This document shows, one piece after another, positions 47,333 to 58,523 of a DNA stretch of 64,000 nt; position 1 is the first letter of the stretch; each line of letters begins with the position of its first letter. The stretch comes from Apostichopus japonicus. Taxonomy: Eukaryota; Echinodermata; Holothuroidea; Aspidochirotida; Stichopodidae. The notes beneath the pieces were generated by a model. That model was not told the origin of the DNA. It did no database searches and saw nothing but the letters and a program-made list of their open reading frames with translations. Made by a program: the position numbers and the translations under genes. Location of the stretch: the NCBI RefSeq assembly GCF_037975245.1, contig NC_092562.1, forward strand, positions 8,225,001-8,289,000, in the 5' to 3' direction.

Positions 47333-47936
47333 GTAGTGATTTTATGTATCTTATTAACACTTGATTTATTATACAACATTGGACAAGGTATTAATATTAT
47401 TGAATTAATGTAGTGTAGTTGTGATCACAATTGTAAACAGGTAAATGTAAATTTATCTTTCGTTTCTTTTAGTTGGAATGGTTCTACTTTATTAAACCTT
47501 TTTTAGGTTTTATAAAAGGCTTCCTTTCAAACCTAATTTATAACACACATTGTGATATGTTATGTTCATTGTATATTTTACCTGTCAAGTGTGAAAAATT
47601 TAATAAATTTAAAACTAGATGTTATATCTGCTGGGTGGTATTCCCTGGCCTTGCTGGTACTTCTTGTGCAACTGTAAATGTTATAAAACCATACAAATAT
47701 CATCATGTATGTCCCATGTGGGTTCAGGGAAAAGGATAGCATATCCTTGAAAGTTTAGTTTGAAGAAAAAGGTTTATTAATACTCTTGAAATGATATAAG
47801 TAAATCTTTGAAATTCATAAAGGAAGATTTGTAACTAAATTTTTGACTGTATGTGGGACTGTTGTATATGATCAAGTTTTGAAACAAGAATATTATTAAT
47901 ATCTGTCAGCTAATTCTCCTCATATTTTCTTTACAG
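47333..47936 (+). other. Intron, no exon seen
   Basis: AT-rich; ends in acceptor TTTTCTTTACAG. An 88-codon open frame (47473-47739) has no domain features. Confidence 0.5.
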
Positions 47937-48161
47937 TTACCACCTCTCAAGACTCTGCTATGACATCTTCAGATTTTACTCCCATTAGCCTTGATGTTAC
48001 AATACCCAGTGGACAGCGTTGTGTACCTGTGGATATATCCATTGTATCTGATATGATAATTGAGCCTACTGAAGTATTCCATCTGGTGATACTTCCATTT
48101 CCATCAGTATACATTAGGTTTGGGGAAGGAACTGCTACTGTGACTATAATAGACAATGATG
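47937..48161 (+). CDS. Calx-beta domain, C-terminal half exon
   Basis: A 225-bp exon, phase 1-1, between CTTTACAG and GTAAAT. It encodes SAMTSSDFTPISLDVTIPSG, then QRCVPVDISIVSDMIIEPTE, then VFHLVILPFP, and ends TATVTIIDNDG. This is a canonical Calx-beta second half: the S-D-F strand, G-Q-x-C-x-P-V, the acidic E-P-T-E-x-F, and the I-I-D-N-D-G ending that supplies calcium ligands. It pairs with the exon at 42324. Confidence 0.93.
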
Positions 48162-49258
48162 GTAAATATCATATTAAAAATAAGATACATTGACTTTTAT
48201 AGATCACATATGATCTAAATTTAAAGTCAAGCTCTGCTCAAATAAAAATCTTCTGTCTATTTTCATTTATTCTGTTAACATTACAGATTTAAGTGTTCTG
48301 ATGAACACTGTTCTGATGTTCTGATGAACACCTTAAAATGTATACTATTTTTTCTGTGTGAATTGTTGAGCTTCCTAAGGATGAAGTAAGCTGTACTTTC
48401 TGTGGGTTTTAACTCCTTCAGTTCTTACTTGTCTATGATTGACTACATCTAACTTTAAACCAAACCTGACTGATAAATTTGTAGATTTAATTGTGTAGAT
48501 GATGGATGTAGATGAGGGATATCCATGCTATCTGCATGGTTACTTTTTAAGATCAATTTCAGACAAACATTGTGAATACAATGTTGTTTTAACTTTAATT
48601 TTCAATGTGTACTATCCCAGCATTTAATGGTTAATACAAGATAGTAACTGCCCAGTAACATATACACAAAAGAAATATAGACACTCATACATGAGTGGCC
48701 TTCATACAAAGGCAGACCATCAAAATAAAAGTTGAAATAATCCGTTTTCATATTGGCAGTCTCAATATTACAAAAGATACAATGTTAAATTTTTCAATTA
48801 ACAAATTCCAAAATTTGAGGTCAACATAGATCGAAATGAACAGATAATACAAGAATATATACAGTCTGGTAGTATCCTGTGGAGAGTGGATATTTAAATA
48901 TACCTTTTGTTCCCACCAAGACATATTTGTAACTGTTGAGGTTGGTATGTATTAACGATTAGAAATTAGAGAAGTATGTGAGTATTGATTGAGGCAGCAT
49001 CTTCTTCATCTTGCTTTGTTTGTTAGCAACAGATGTTTAAAGATGTGCTACCATTGATTCTCTGTTTGTGTGGCAAACATACACATAGCTTGTATAATCA
49101 ATGTTAAAATTAATCTTTGTTCCTATTAGTGGTGTGCACTGATCATCATTAATTATGCAAGAAGCACTTCACATGCCAATTATCCAGGCTACATATAATG
49201 TATATAAATGTCCAGATAAGTTGCCAAGACCTTGATGACATCATCCTGAACTAATCAC
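48162..49258 (+). other. Intron, no gene seen
   Basis: AT-rich. A short local duplication (TTCTGATGAACAC twice near 48297-48335). Nothing else recognised. Confidence 0.5.
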
Positions 49259-49496
49259 CTCACTGTATGAAGTGCCATATGTGACAATATATATACCATA
49301 TATATTGATTATAACGAGGAATATATGTTGGTTATACAGTAATATATATGACTTATGTTTGTTCTTCATATACGTTATGCATAACCTATATATATCGCAT
49401 ATCATATATATATATCGCATAACATATATATTGGTCGTTATAACCTTTATATATTATATACTATTTTGTCATGTTCGGCGTGGTAATATATATATA

Positions 49497-52400
49497 TTAT
49501 AAAAGTGTGAGTGACACGCGAGAGTGGGAGGAGCTTAATTTCGCGCAACAGACATGTACGTTTACGGCGAATGTACAAAGTGTAGTGTAGAATATAGCTA
49601 CATTGATTATAGAGCAGTCTACGTACGTGAAAGCTAGGCTGCGTCTGTCTAGCTGCCTAAAGCCTATAGGTACATGTCAAATGTGTTTAACAAGTGATGG
49701 AACTTCAACAAAATAGTTATTTCGACGCGTTAGCTAGCCTAGGCTTATAGGGCTAGGCCTAGCCTAGGGGCCCCTAAGACAAGTTAGTACTAACACTGCA
49801 GTTGGGCTAACTCTCCAGTACAGTTATGCAATTTGTTAGGCTAAGCCTACCTGTTATAGTGTTTGTTGGACGCTCTCGATCTCCACCACTCTCATAACTT
49901 GTCTTGCGACCACTGATCTGTACACTAACTGGATTGAAGCAACAGGCCTACTCTGTGAAGTTACCGGAAGTTACTGTCTGCCATGTTTGTTCACCCAAGA
50001 AGAGCGATACTGTTCACTGATTTTGTATGCTAGCGATATTTGAACGTTGATTCAATGGCTGTTTTCTTGTAGACAGAAAGTATCCAAAGACAAGTGAAGC
50101 GGCGCTGATATTAGGTGTGAGTCACTGAGGTGGGGGAGTGGGAGGTGGTCGAGAGACGTGCCCCTGTACTCAATATTAGATTGATTTTTTACTGCGGTCA
50201 ATTGACTAAGTAAAATGAGGGTTGCAAAAGCAGATCAATGTGGACAACTCAAAAGCCTTTCCGATTATATTCTTGGTCGAAAGCAGCATTGAGGGGTTGG
50301 TGTGGCGGAGGGGGGGGGGGGAGGGGGACTCAAAAATTCGAAGTTTTTCAAACAGTTGTAGTCTAAGAGCAATCTCGTGAGTCATAAACTGTGGTATTTC
50401 ATGTTTATGCTATAATGCTATTGTCTTTACCGGTTGGGTGCTTGCAGTTTCAGCTTTACCCTTAAATGATTACAAATAGGGTACCGACAAGGTAAACTAT
50501 GAAAGAACATTATGGAAACAAATATCCTTTTCTTTAAATTTATTCATTTTAAGTGACACAGTTGTAATAGTACTGATTGTAGTGACTTGTTAGCACTTAA
50601 AAGTCCAACAAGAACTTCATTTCCAGAAAATTTAAAATCACTACACTCTGGACCCTGGAAGTCAATGCAATGTTTCTGGTGGTTAAAATTTATAAAAAAA
50701 TAAAAGTAAATCAGCAAGAACTTCACATATAAAAGAATATTATAAAAATATTGTTTAAGAAAGCATAATGGCAAGAACTTCACATATCATAATCTGAAAA
50801 CATAACAGTATGGGCAGAGGAAGTCAGTGCAATGCTTCTGGTGGTTAAAATGTCATGAAACTTTCCAAAAAGACTATAAAGGTATAAAAAAATAAACAAT
50901 ACATAGGGTGGCACCTGCAAGTCCATGAAATGCTTCTAGTGCTTGAAAATTATCATTTAACTTATACAAAAACAAATTCCGGCAAGAACTTCAACACCAA
51001 ACAATATGAACTCACGAGATGTTTTGCCACTAGAGGTCAGAGAAATGTTTACATTGTTCAAAAACATAATGAACTTATACTTCTTCATTAACTGTATGAT
51101 TGGATGGCAGAAATGTGATAATTATGATGGCAACAGAGCCTAAAAAGTACTGACAAAATCTTTGCTATAAGTTCTATCATTTTTAAACTTGGAATGTTCA
51201 GCCACATCAGTCCCTCCCCCCCCCCTTCCCCCATGTGTGATTACTGTCATGTCTTTCTGCTAATATAGCTCTCATGAAACGTTCTCTATGGTCTCTTATG
51301 CCCTTGAACATGTCTCTTGATATAAAAAGAATGAAGAGATAAATAGTTTCAACACAATATGCATGAAAATATATGTGATGTCGGGTATTTTGCGCTTTAG
51401 CTTTTTGGAGACTCCATTATAACATATGTATGATCTCCGGGGATACTCCAGGTTCACTGCACTCCGCATTTGGTAATTCATGTTTTGTACATGGGATTGG
51501 GCTGGATCGTCTTGCAGATGGTGGCTTACGAGTTGGAGTAATCTGCAAATTACATAAACAAAACATCAAAATTTAAATATAAATATAAAATTAATCTGTA
51601 GAAACGAAATAATTTCACCTGTAGGCAGCAGATCAATTGAATTGTAACCTGTCCTTGGTAATTCTCATTCATAAAAGGTGAGGCTTCAAATTTCCAAATA
51701 AGTCAAGCTTAGCCTTGTGCCTTGAGTTAGGCAACAACTCGCGAGTTCCTGCTTGCAGGAGGATCTAATATACATACATACATACATACTCTCTCAGTTT
51801 TCAAAACTGAGTTAGGTGGTAAGCCTTAAAGCAGCATTTTGCGTCCTCGACTATGATTTTTTTCAACCTCACTGACCCCACTATGCCATAACGACATACC
51901 TAACTAGCTTATCTATTTATATTTTACTCCAAATGGTGGCATAAAAGTCGAAAAAATTGCAACTTTCAACTTTGTTGTTCTCCAAGATATTTTCCGTTGG
52001 GAACCCAATAAACCTCGCCCATAATATGAATATTTAAACACTACGAACGTCATTGACAGATACGTAATATAACACCACGCTTGATTTGTGTACAGTCTAC
52101 AGTATATGGCAGTTGTACCAGGGAGTTGCATAACAACTCTGTTTTTACCTCCATGGTTGTACCAGCGCAAAGTCTTGAATCTATTTTTAGCAACGGCTCA
52201 TAACTAAACCTGCATCTCTGATTGGTTGAATTCACACTAGTGGGTTTGGGAACTGAATGCGATTAATTTTGTATGTGGAATACTCGCCAATTAACGTTGT
52301 ATGCCTATGTATACCCTTTCAATTATTAAGCTACACATAATTCCTCATGTATTCAGTACGTCACGCAGTGTACTGAAAACTGTACTTTGATGCAAGAAGA

Positions 52401-53181
52401 CCTAAATATGACGAAAAGCTAACGTTACTTATCATGTAACTTATTTCTTTCGCGAAACACGTCCATATTCATATTCTCGCCAGTGCATACAACGTAGTAC
52501 AACAGACTAACTAGAATTCATCCCAAGTAATCGGCATAGCCTACCTGTGAAATGTTAACCCCTTTTTTCGTTTTCCACGAACATCCCGGTTTGTGCATCC
52601 ATAGGCTGAACAGGCATTTTTTCAAAACATCAGATATTAAACGAGTGAGGTAAAGTTATTTCTTTAGGATAATGCAAAGTGCTGACTGCCGGCTCCGTAC
52701 CTAGCTAGTAACAGAACAAGAGATGTTTGGCGTCTTTTTGGGTGATTCAAGATGGCCGCTTCACAGGGAATAGACCAACTAGCGTTCAGAAGCAGCGAGC
52801 CGCCAATCCAGTTAGTGTACAGATCAGTGCTTGCGACAGGCTCAGCAAGCCTATTAACTAGGGAAGAAAACTCGCTTCCCGTAAAGTTATTCGACATGTT
52901 GAAAGGTTCGATAGTTTATTGCAAACTGATATAACGTAGCTTATGCCCTATTCTTCTATTGCAGTACAGTGTAGGTATATACTGAAGCACAACGAGATAA
53001 ATGATTCATTTACCTCGTTGCTGAAGCACTAGTATAGTAGCACTAGTATAGTATACAAGTCCTTTTGGCCGCGCTCCGTCGAAAAAGTTTATCAACAATA
53101 CCGATCGTACAAATGCATGAACTCGCGAACGCGATTTGCATAACGGCTCCTCCCACTCGCGTGCCACTCACACTTTTATAA
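49497..53181. mobile_element. 3.7-kb DNA element with GTGTGAGTG-type inverted ends
   Basis: Left end TTATAAAAGTGTGAGTGACA then CGCGAGAGTGGGAGGAGC. The right end (53145-53181) is its reverse complement with a few differences (CACTCACACTTTTATAA at the edge). Content: a GC-richer zone to about 50300, a block with repeated GGCAAGAACTTCACATAT phrases (50540-51000), an ACAT microsatellite near 51770, and a Kozak-like ATG at 52752. No transposase recognised. Confidence 0.65.
52752..52870 (+). CDS. Possible first exon of an unrecognised gene
   Basis: A strong translation-start context, TTCAAGATGGCCGCTTC, opens a frame beginning MAASQGIDQLAFRSSEPPIQ. It continues to a possible donor (CCC then GTAAAG, phase 0) near 52880 and stays open to 52934. 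The start context and composition look more like a host or transposon first exon than noise. No following exon is identified, and the element ends about 250 bp later. The product is unknown and coding status is unproven. Confidence 0.25.
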
Positions 53182-53190
53182 TCTATATAT

Positions 53191-55807
53191 GGGCAATTCC
53201 ACGGTTACTCACGTTACATTTTTGAAGACTTTTGCTCACAAATGGTTTGATAGCTCCACCATTCATTCATTTGAATGACTGCTCTCTATGCATTGATAGG
53301 TTAACAAATTTACCTGAACATTTGCGAAAACACAATTTGATTATCTTGTTTCTTGTAGGAGATAGGTACATGAAAGTGTCGGTTACTCACGTTACATTTG
53401 AAAATCACCCCGACGCCAAAAATTAACTTCACTCAAAAAGTGTCCTCATACTGGATATATTTAAAGAAAATGAATCCATGTTTTTTGGACCTTAGGTGAT
53501 GATACAAATACTGAACACAATCAAAATCACATCTGGTTTCCTGTCTTGGAGAAAATGAGGCATTCACCGGTTACTCACGTTACGGTTACTCACGTTACAG
53601 TTTATCCACCTATACAATACATAGGGAATCAGAGTTCCGTGAGGAACTTGCTGCTGGATAATGACTAGGAAACACCCATATATCAGTGGAATTGACATTT
53701 TGAACATCTTTTTCGGTGTAATTCAATAGTATTACAATCTAAATGAGATATATACCATGTCTTTTTGAGATAATGCATGAATCATATCTTCACAAATCGG
53801 CAACAAATTTTGAACATTGTAATTAAGTTTTATTTGAGGACTAGCAGTGTGTCAAACTTGAATTTACCCAGATATAATACTCAGGGAACTAAATCTCTCT
53901 GGGGAAGTAACAGGCCAACTGAACAAAAACCATGGACCAATAGGAAATTGGTAACATATGTTCAACATTAACATCTCAATTGAACATTGAGTAACGTTTG
54001 GAAGAGGCTTTGGAAGAGAAATTTTTTTGAAGTGCCCATGGTTATTGGCCAAGGTTGGTGCATCAAGGTTGGTGGTGAGTTTCTCCCTGAGATAGAATAT
54101 CTTGTGCCTTGGGTTTAGCCACTTTCAATTGGGCCTAGCTGGCTGCATTGATCACAGACACTTGTACGTCGTTCTGGTCCCCCTTTGCTTCTATTACACA
54201 GGTGTACAATACCGCTTCTTATTCAATGTCATACCAGTCTATACTGAGTTCATACCAGCATTGCCACTCCCTGAGCAGGTTGAATTTTTCTGTGGCCTCA
54301 CCATCTTCTGAGGGGGGTATTCCTTTCAGCAGAGCTGTTGCCATCATCTGTAATGGTGAAGGAGATGAGATCCTTGTTCTGTACCTGCAAGTGATGTTTA
54401 CTGGCCATTCCAACGATTTGCTTGGCATTCTCAAATACAGATTTCAGACCGAGGTCGCTATTTCTCGCCTCAATTTCAGCTTGCGGCATCAGTAGGGCTT
54501 CCACCTTGGGCATCCCAGTGGTTGCTGCTAGAAGCTTTCCCCATTGTTAATGTGTGCCTTCAGAGATTTGACTTGGCTCCATACATGACGCTTCACTGCT
54601 CCACCAATCCCATCCACAGGACCCTTCCCATTAGAAGTACTGAAGTTAGAAGTTCCAATGAATCTCAAGATTGTGTTTTCTTGAAGGCAGATAATAGCAG
54701 CAGAGAGGAATCTGTTCTTAAATTGTGAAGCCGGACCATCCGACCAGACGGATACAAGCTTCAAGGCTTGGGGTAGGCCATCAAGGACTTTGTCCACATA
54801 TGCCACAACTGTATCCTTGGAGTGGACCATGATGTCTGATGCCACAACACTGGAATGGAGGGAACCAGAGTGCCACACTGCTACTGTGAACAGGCTCACC
54901 TGTTCTTTGGTTCCAGTGGGCACTCTGGATTTCATCTTGAGATACACATGTGTAGTTCTCAGAGAAGTCTATTTGGATCAGGGCCTTGGTAGAAATGAAG
55001 GAAGTGGATCCAGCCCTTTCCCGCTCCAGGTTGAAAGATGCAGAAGGAGGCAACTCGTCGTTTAGTGGCCACCCTCCTAGCTTCTTGCTGAATCTTCTTC
55101 ATGGGTGATGGGAGAGTACTCTCCAGGTGTTGTACTAACCCTAGCCTTAACCCACACTGCCCTCTCTTATTGAGCAATTATTTACAAGACAATAATAGGC
55201 ATTTCCGGCGTTGTTTCAGTGTGTTAGCTTAGTTACTCACGTTACACATTGGTTACTCACGTTACACGGTTACTCACGTTACAGATTTCAGTGATCTATC
55301 ACTCACACATAATGGGTCTCTCCTCATTAGTGATCTTGTTTCCACCCTTGGGACTATGAGTACTAACGAAATTATGGTTATCAGATTTCCACTTGCTAAA
55401 GAAATGTCACATAGAGAAAAAGTTGTTTTTTCGGTTACTCACGTTACATCAGTGATTGAGGCCTGAAAAATGTCTGTTCTGAAGTTGTCATGAAGAAATT
55501 TTGAATTTTTTTTCTGTCATAGCACAGTCAACAGGAGTATCTATCATAACACATAATAAAACTACCAAATACTATCTGATGAGTATTATATAGAATGGAA
55601 TGGAATGTATGATGCATTTTCAGGATTATTTTGAGCTCTCATTCTCCTTGATTAATTGAGCCATGTATTCAAAATTTGAGTGCTGGAGAAAAAATGCTTA
55701 CCTATTCCACAAACTTAGATATGTATACTACAACATTAGACTGATAGCAGGTTGAAAACTGACACTTCTTATTTTTAGGCCATGTCCCCTCCATCATGGA
55801 ATTGCCC
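53191..55807 (-). mobile_element. 2.6-kb DNA transposon with GGTTACTCACGTTAC motifs
   Basis: Ends TATATGGGCAATTCCA (53186-53201) and the reverse complement (55797-55812). Eight copies of a 15-bp motif, all in one orientation: 53203, 53381, 53569, 53584 on the left; 55231 (one change), 55251, 55268, 55433 on the right. Between them a minus-strand transposase relic fills about 54220-55180. The GGGCA..TCCA ends resemble those of the 36064 element. Confidence 0.8.
54220..55177 (-). pseudogene. Decayed DDE-like transposase of unassigned family
   Basis: Minus-strand coding sequence in three frames. From 55053: ALIQIDFSENYTCVSQDEIQ, with a candidate first catalytic Asp at about 54969-54967. After a 1-base shift in a short A-run (about 54906-54908) the next frame reads VSLFTVAVWHSG, then VWSDGPASQFKNRF (candidate second Asp, 54740-54738), then GKGPVDGIGGAVKRHVW (54620s-54580s; Asp at 54614-54612). 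A further frame (54513-54298) continues with an Asn/Gln-rich tail. The order D, then about 76 residues, D, then about 42 residues, D fits an RNase H-fold transposase in outline. I recall similar SDG-SQFKN proteins in invertebrate genomes but no family name. The frameshifts make this copy non-functional. Confidence 0.6.
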
Positions 55808-56045
55808 ATATATTACCGCGCCGAACTTGACAAAATAGTATATAATATATAAAGGTTATAACGAACAATATATATATGTTATGCGATATATATATGATAT
55901 GCGATATACATAGGTTATGCATAACGTTTATATATGAAGAACAAACATAAGTCATATATATTACTGCATAACCAACATATATTCTTCGTTATAATCAATA
56001 TATATGGTATATAATATTGTCACATATGGCACTTCATATCACTGT

Positions 56046-56597
56046 CTCTAGGAGAACCAAAGTTACTTGATCACTTTTAGAACTGGTAATATAATGTATA
56101 AGGAAAGTAACTCTTAATAGTCTATATTGTCTAAATTAACAGCATGTTTAATCTAAAAAATCTGCATCCATTTGATACACCACAAATGTGTTATTAATTA
56201 ACTTCTCCTATGTATTGATATTTCTTATGTACATCATTCATTTGTTGAAATAACACAGTCATTGTTCTAAAATATTCCCGGTTAATTGGAGCTGTGAAAT
56301 GTAATTCTATTTGTCAAGATATATATGACCATATAAACATATTTCCCATACATGATGTCGTGTCTGGTGTGGACAGAGTTCACTTTACATCTGATTAGCA
56401 TATCGTAACAGATGTATGTAGATGTAGGTGCATATAACATGATTAAACTTAGTAATCAGTTAATTGACTTCTGCATATGGTCAGAGGATGTTAAATATTT
56501 CTCTGCATATAATCGTTTGAACCAGAAACTATGACTGGATGTGGATTGCTTACATACATAGTCTTATGATGAACATGATCTATTCCATACTCCCCAG
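56046..56597 (+). other. Intron before the HYR exon
   Basis: AT-rich; acceptor TACTCCCCAG at its end. Nothing else recognised. Confidence 0.55.
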
Positions 56598-56840
56598 ACA
56601 CTGATCCTCCAGTGATAACTAACTGTCCGTTTGACAGCTCAAGAAGTATTGCACCTGGGACATCCACAAGTGTTTTCTGGGCACCACCCACAGCATCTGA
56701 TAATTCTGGAGATGTAACTCTTACATCATCTCATCAGCCTGGAGATACTTTCTCTCTAGGGCAAACTACAGTCACTTACACTGCCACGGATGGTGCAGGA
56801 AATACAGAGCAGTGTCAGTTTGTTATCACTGTCATGATTG
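56598..56840 (+). CDS. HYR domain exon
   Basis: A 243-bp exon, phase 1-1, between CATACTCCCCAG and GTGAGT. It encodes one complete HYR (hyalin repeat) domain of about 81 residues: start TDPPVITNCPFDSSRS, then VFWAPPTASDNSGDVTLTSS, then GDTFSLGQTTVTYTATDGAG, then CQFVITVMI. All landmarks are present: D-x-x-P-x-I-x-x-C-P, W-x-x-P-x-A-x-D-N-S-G, G-x-T-V-x-Y-x-A-T-D, and the closing C-x-F-x-I-x-V. HYR domains are immunoglobulin-like modules of adhesion and matrix proteins, including hyalin of sea urchins. It is likely part of the upstream EGF/Calx-beta gene, with the same exon phase. Confidence 0.94.
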
Positions 56841-57499
56841 GTGAGTACTACAGGACAACTAAACTTGAATAGCACTAGTAAAAAACTTACTTGAACGTGC
56901 ACATAGAATGGGATGGATTGTTTGCACTCTACAAGATTCATAAAGAAAGAGAAACCTGAACTATAAATATAGAAAGCAATTGATGGAAAGACATATCTCT
57001 GCATCCTGGAATTCTTCTTTCCAGACTGAAGGTAACTTTTCATTCCTTTGTCTTTATATTTAAATTTGTGTATTGTCACTATGTTATCAAAATGTGTGGT
57101 CTTCTTCTTGTTCTGTATAAATGGTTCTAGTTTATGAAAAGGCTTGATCAGGTTGGCCAGTCTTTATGTACAGAATTTTTTAGCTAAAACGGCCTCCTAG
57201 ATCGTTCGAAATTACACTTCCCAGGCCTTGTAAGCTGCTCTAAAGTTTTCTCAGCATCCTTTATTTTGAGATCCCATGTCTTGGTATGGTCATCAAATAG
57301 TTTAGTGAAATAGAAAGAAAAAAACAGTCTGGTAAGTTACTTTGAAATATCATGACATATCTTTTGTAAGTTTGACACCTGCATTGACATTTTCAACAAA
57401 TCTGCAAATTGCGCGTGGAAAATAAGGAAAGATTGACTGGGCTTTCAGCCAAGTAACATACTGAAATGACCTAACTATATGTCAAACTAACATCAAAGA
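56841..57499 (+). other. Sequence after the HYR exon, no gene seen
   Basis: Intronic or intergenic AT-rich sequence. Open frames on the minus strand (56756-57079) overlap the HYR exon antisense and show no domain. Confidence 0.5.
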
Positions 57500-57725
57500 T
57501 TGCTTCTGAAATATTATTAGGGTGATAGACTGATTGGCCGGTAGTTCTCAGCGATAGTATTGTCTCCTTTCTTGAAAATTTGTTTTTTTAGCGGTTTTAA
57601 GAGCATCAGGGTACGTCCCAGAAGTGAAAACACGATTGAAAATGTAACAGAGTATTGAGGCAATGACGCGAGCAACGATGTGAGAAACCTGTATGATGTC
57701 AGCATTTTTTACCTTTTAACATCTT
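57500..57725 (-). pseudogene. LINE reverse-transcriptase fragment
   Basis: Minus-strand frames show IVARVIASILCYIFNRV, then SGTYPDALKTAKK, then a shifted frame with IFKKGDNTIAENYRPISLSP. This is the start of the RT domain in CR1/L2/jockey-like LINEs (the IFKKGD...NYRPISL signature). A 1-base shift and the small size make it a dead, truncated copy. Confidence 0.8.
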
Positions 57726-57772
57726 CTTTGGCATTCCAGTACATGGAAACCACCTTTCTATAAGGGTATAAT

Positions 57773-58523
57773 CAGGGGTGGCGATTTGTTTCAAATATTG
57801 GGGGGGGGGGACATTTGCTTGGGTGCAGGCGTGTAGCAACTTAAAAAAAAACTACTTTCGGTGAAAGTCTGTGATGTACTTTGGTGATATTTAGTAACAA
57901 ATTGTGACACAGTTAGACAGGCACGTAGTGAGGTATTTGCCAAGGCAGGGGCAAAACTTATAAGCAAGAAAATTTTGGCCAAAAATGCCAGATCGCTGGA
58001 ATGGCACTTCCCAGGCCTTGTAAGTTGCATCTAAGCATGTTCTACTTTGAAATTACTAGCAATATCATATAAAAAAAAATCAAAAAATGTGCTCGGGGGG
58101 GGGGAGGGCGGTGGCCCCAGCCCCTTGGCTACGCACCAGCGGTTAGAAATCTTGTAAGAAACAGGCCAAATGGAAACCCATGAACCCATATCGATGTGGA
58201 TCATATATATAATTTTACGTACTTACACTCATACACAACAGATGTAGAGACATAATAATAATCATGAGTGACAACTTGCTATACGGTCACAGGTCACAGA
58301 AACAACCACGAAGAGTCATTTACGTCATGCAGCATGTGTTGGATGAAGTTTTAGCCACCGCCAAATATGATTTGGATAAATAATTTCACGCATTATTTTC
58401 TATTTATAGCCACAACATAAAATCTATGCCACCAAATATTTGGGGGGGGTAATAGATACTATATCCCCCACCTAAAATATTGGGGGGACATTTCCCCTCG
58501 TCCCCCCATGATCGCTGCCCATG
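57773..58523. mobile_element. hAT-like MITE, 751 bp
   Basis: Ends CAGGGGTGGCGAT and, inverted, CATGGGCAGCGAT. Flanking octamers GGTATAAT (57765-57772) and GGTATAGT (58524-58531) match at 7 of 8 bases. Inside, GGGGGG-rich inverted stretches next to each end (ATATTGGGGGGGG and CCCCTCGTCCCCCC). A second hAT-like pair (CAGGCGTGTAGC near 57827 and GGCTACGCACCAG near 58126) suggests a nested smaller element. Confidence 0.65.

Larger units (their letters stand above)
49267..56037. mobile_element. Nest of inverted-repeat elements (outer foldback shell)
   Basis: The left arm (49267-49490) and right arm (55813-56037) are near-perfect reverse complements of about 220 bp. They start with ATGAAGTGCCATATGTGACA and run through AT-rich sequence to GTTCGGCG(T/C)GGTAATATA. 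Outside, CTCACTGT (49259-49266) and ATCACTGT (56038-56045) match at 7 of 8 bases, consistent with a target duplication. Between the arms sit two further elements, 49497-53181 and 53191-55807. The arms may be a MITE that received the others, or long terminal repeats of the inner autonomous element. Confidence 0.7.
1760..56840 (+). other. Gene model: EGF / Calx-beta / HYR modular extracellular protein (partial)
   Basis: Ten exons on the + strand, listed separately, make one model: 1760-1852, 25707-25814, 26602-26691, 33207-33323, 35150-35413, 39794-39895, 40991-41080, 42324-42443, 47937-48161, 56598-56840. Each starts after AG, ends before GT and is phase 1-1, so all can be joined without a frame change. 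Domain order is EGF-A, EGF-B, EGF-A, Calx-N, Calx-C, EGF-B, EGF-A, Calx-N, Calx-C, HYR. EGF and HYR domains are extracellular, and Calx-beta domains bind calcium, so a secreted or membrane-anchored adhesion/matrix protein is likely. No signal peptide, transmembrane segment, start or stop is in the window. Introns reach 23.9 kb and are packed with mobile elements. It could be two neighbouring genes, since the 8.4-kb gap before HYR is unproven. Confidence 0.75.

Noticed and set aside
49272-49502. 76-codon Tyr/Ile-rich open frame
   Set aside because: It lies within the AT-rich foldback arm and is explained by its composition.
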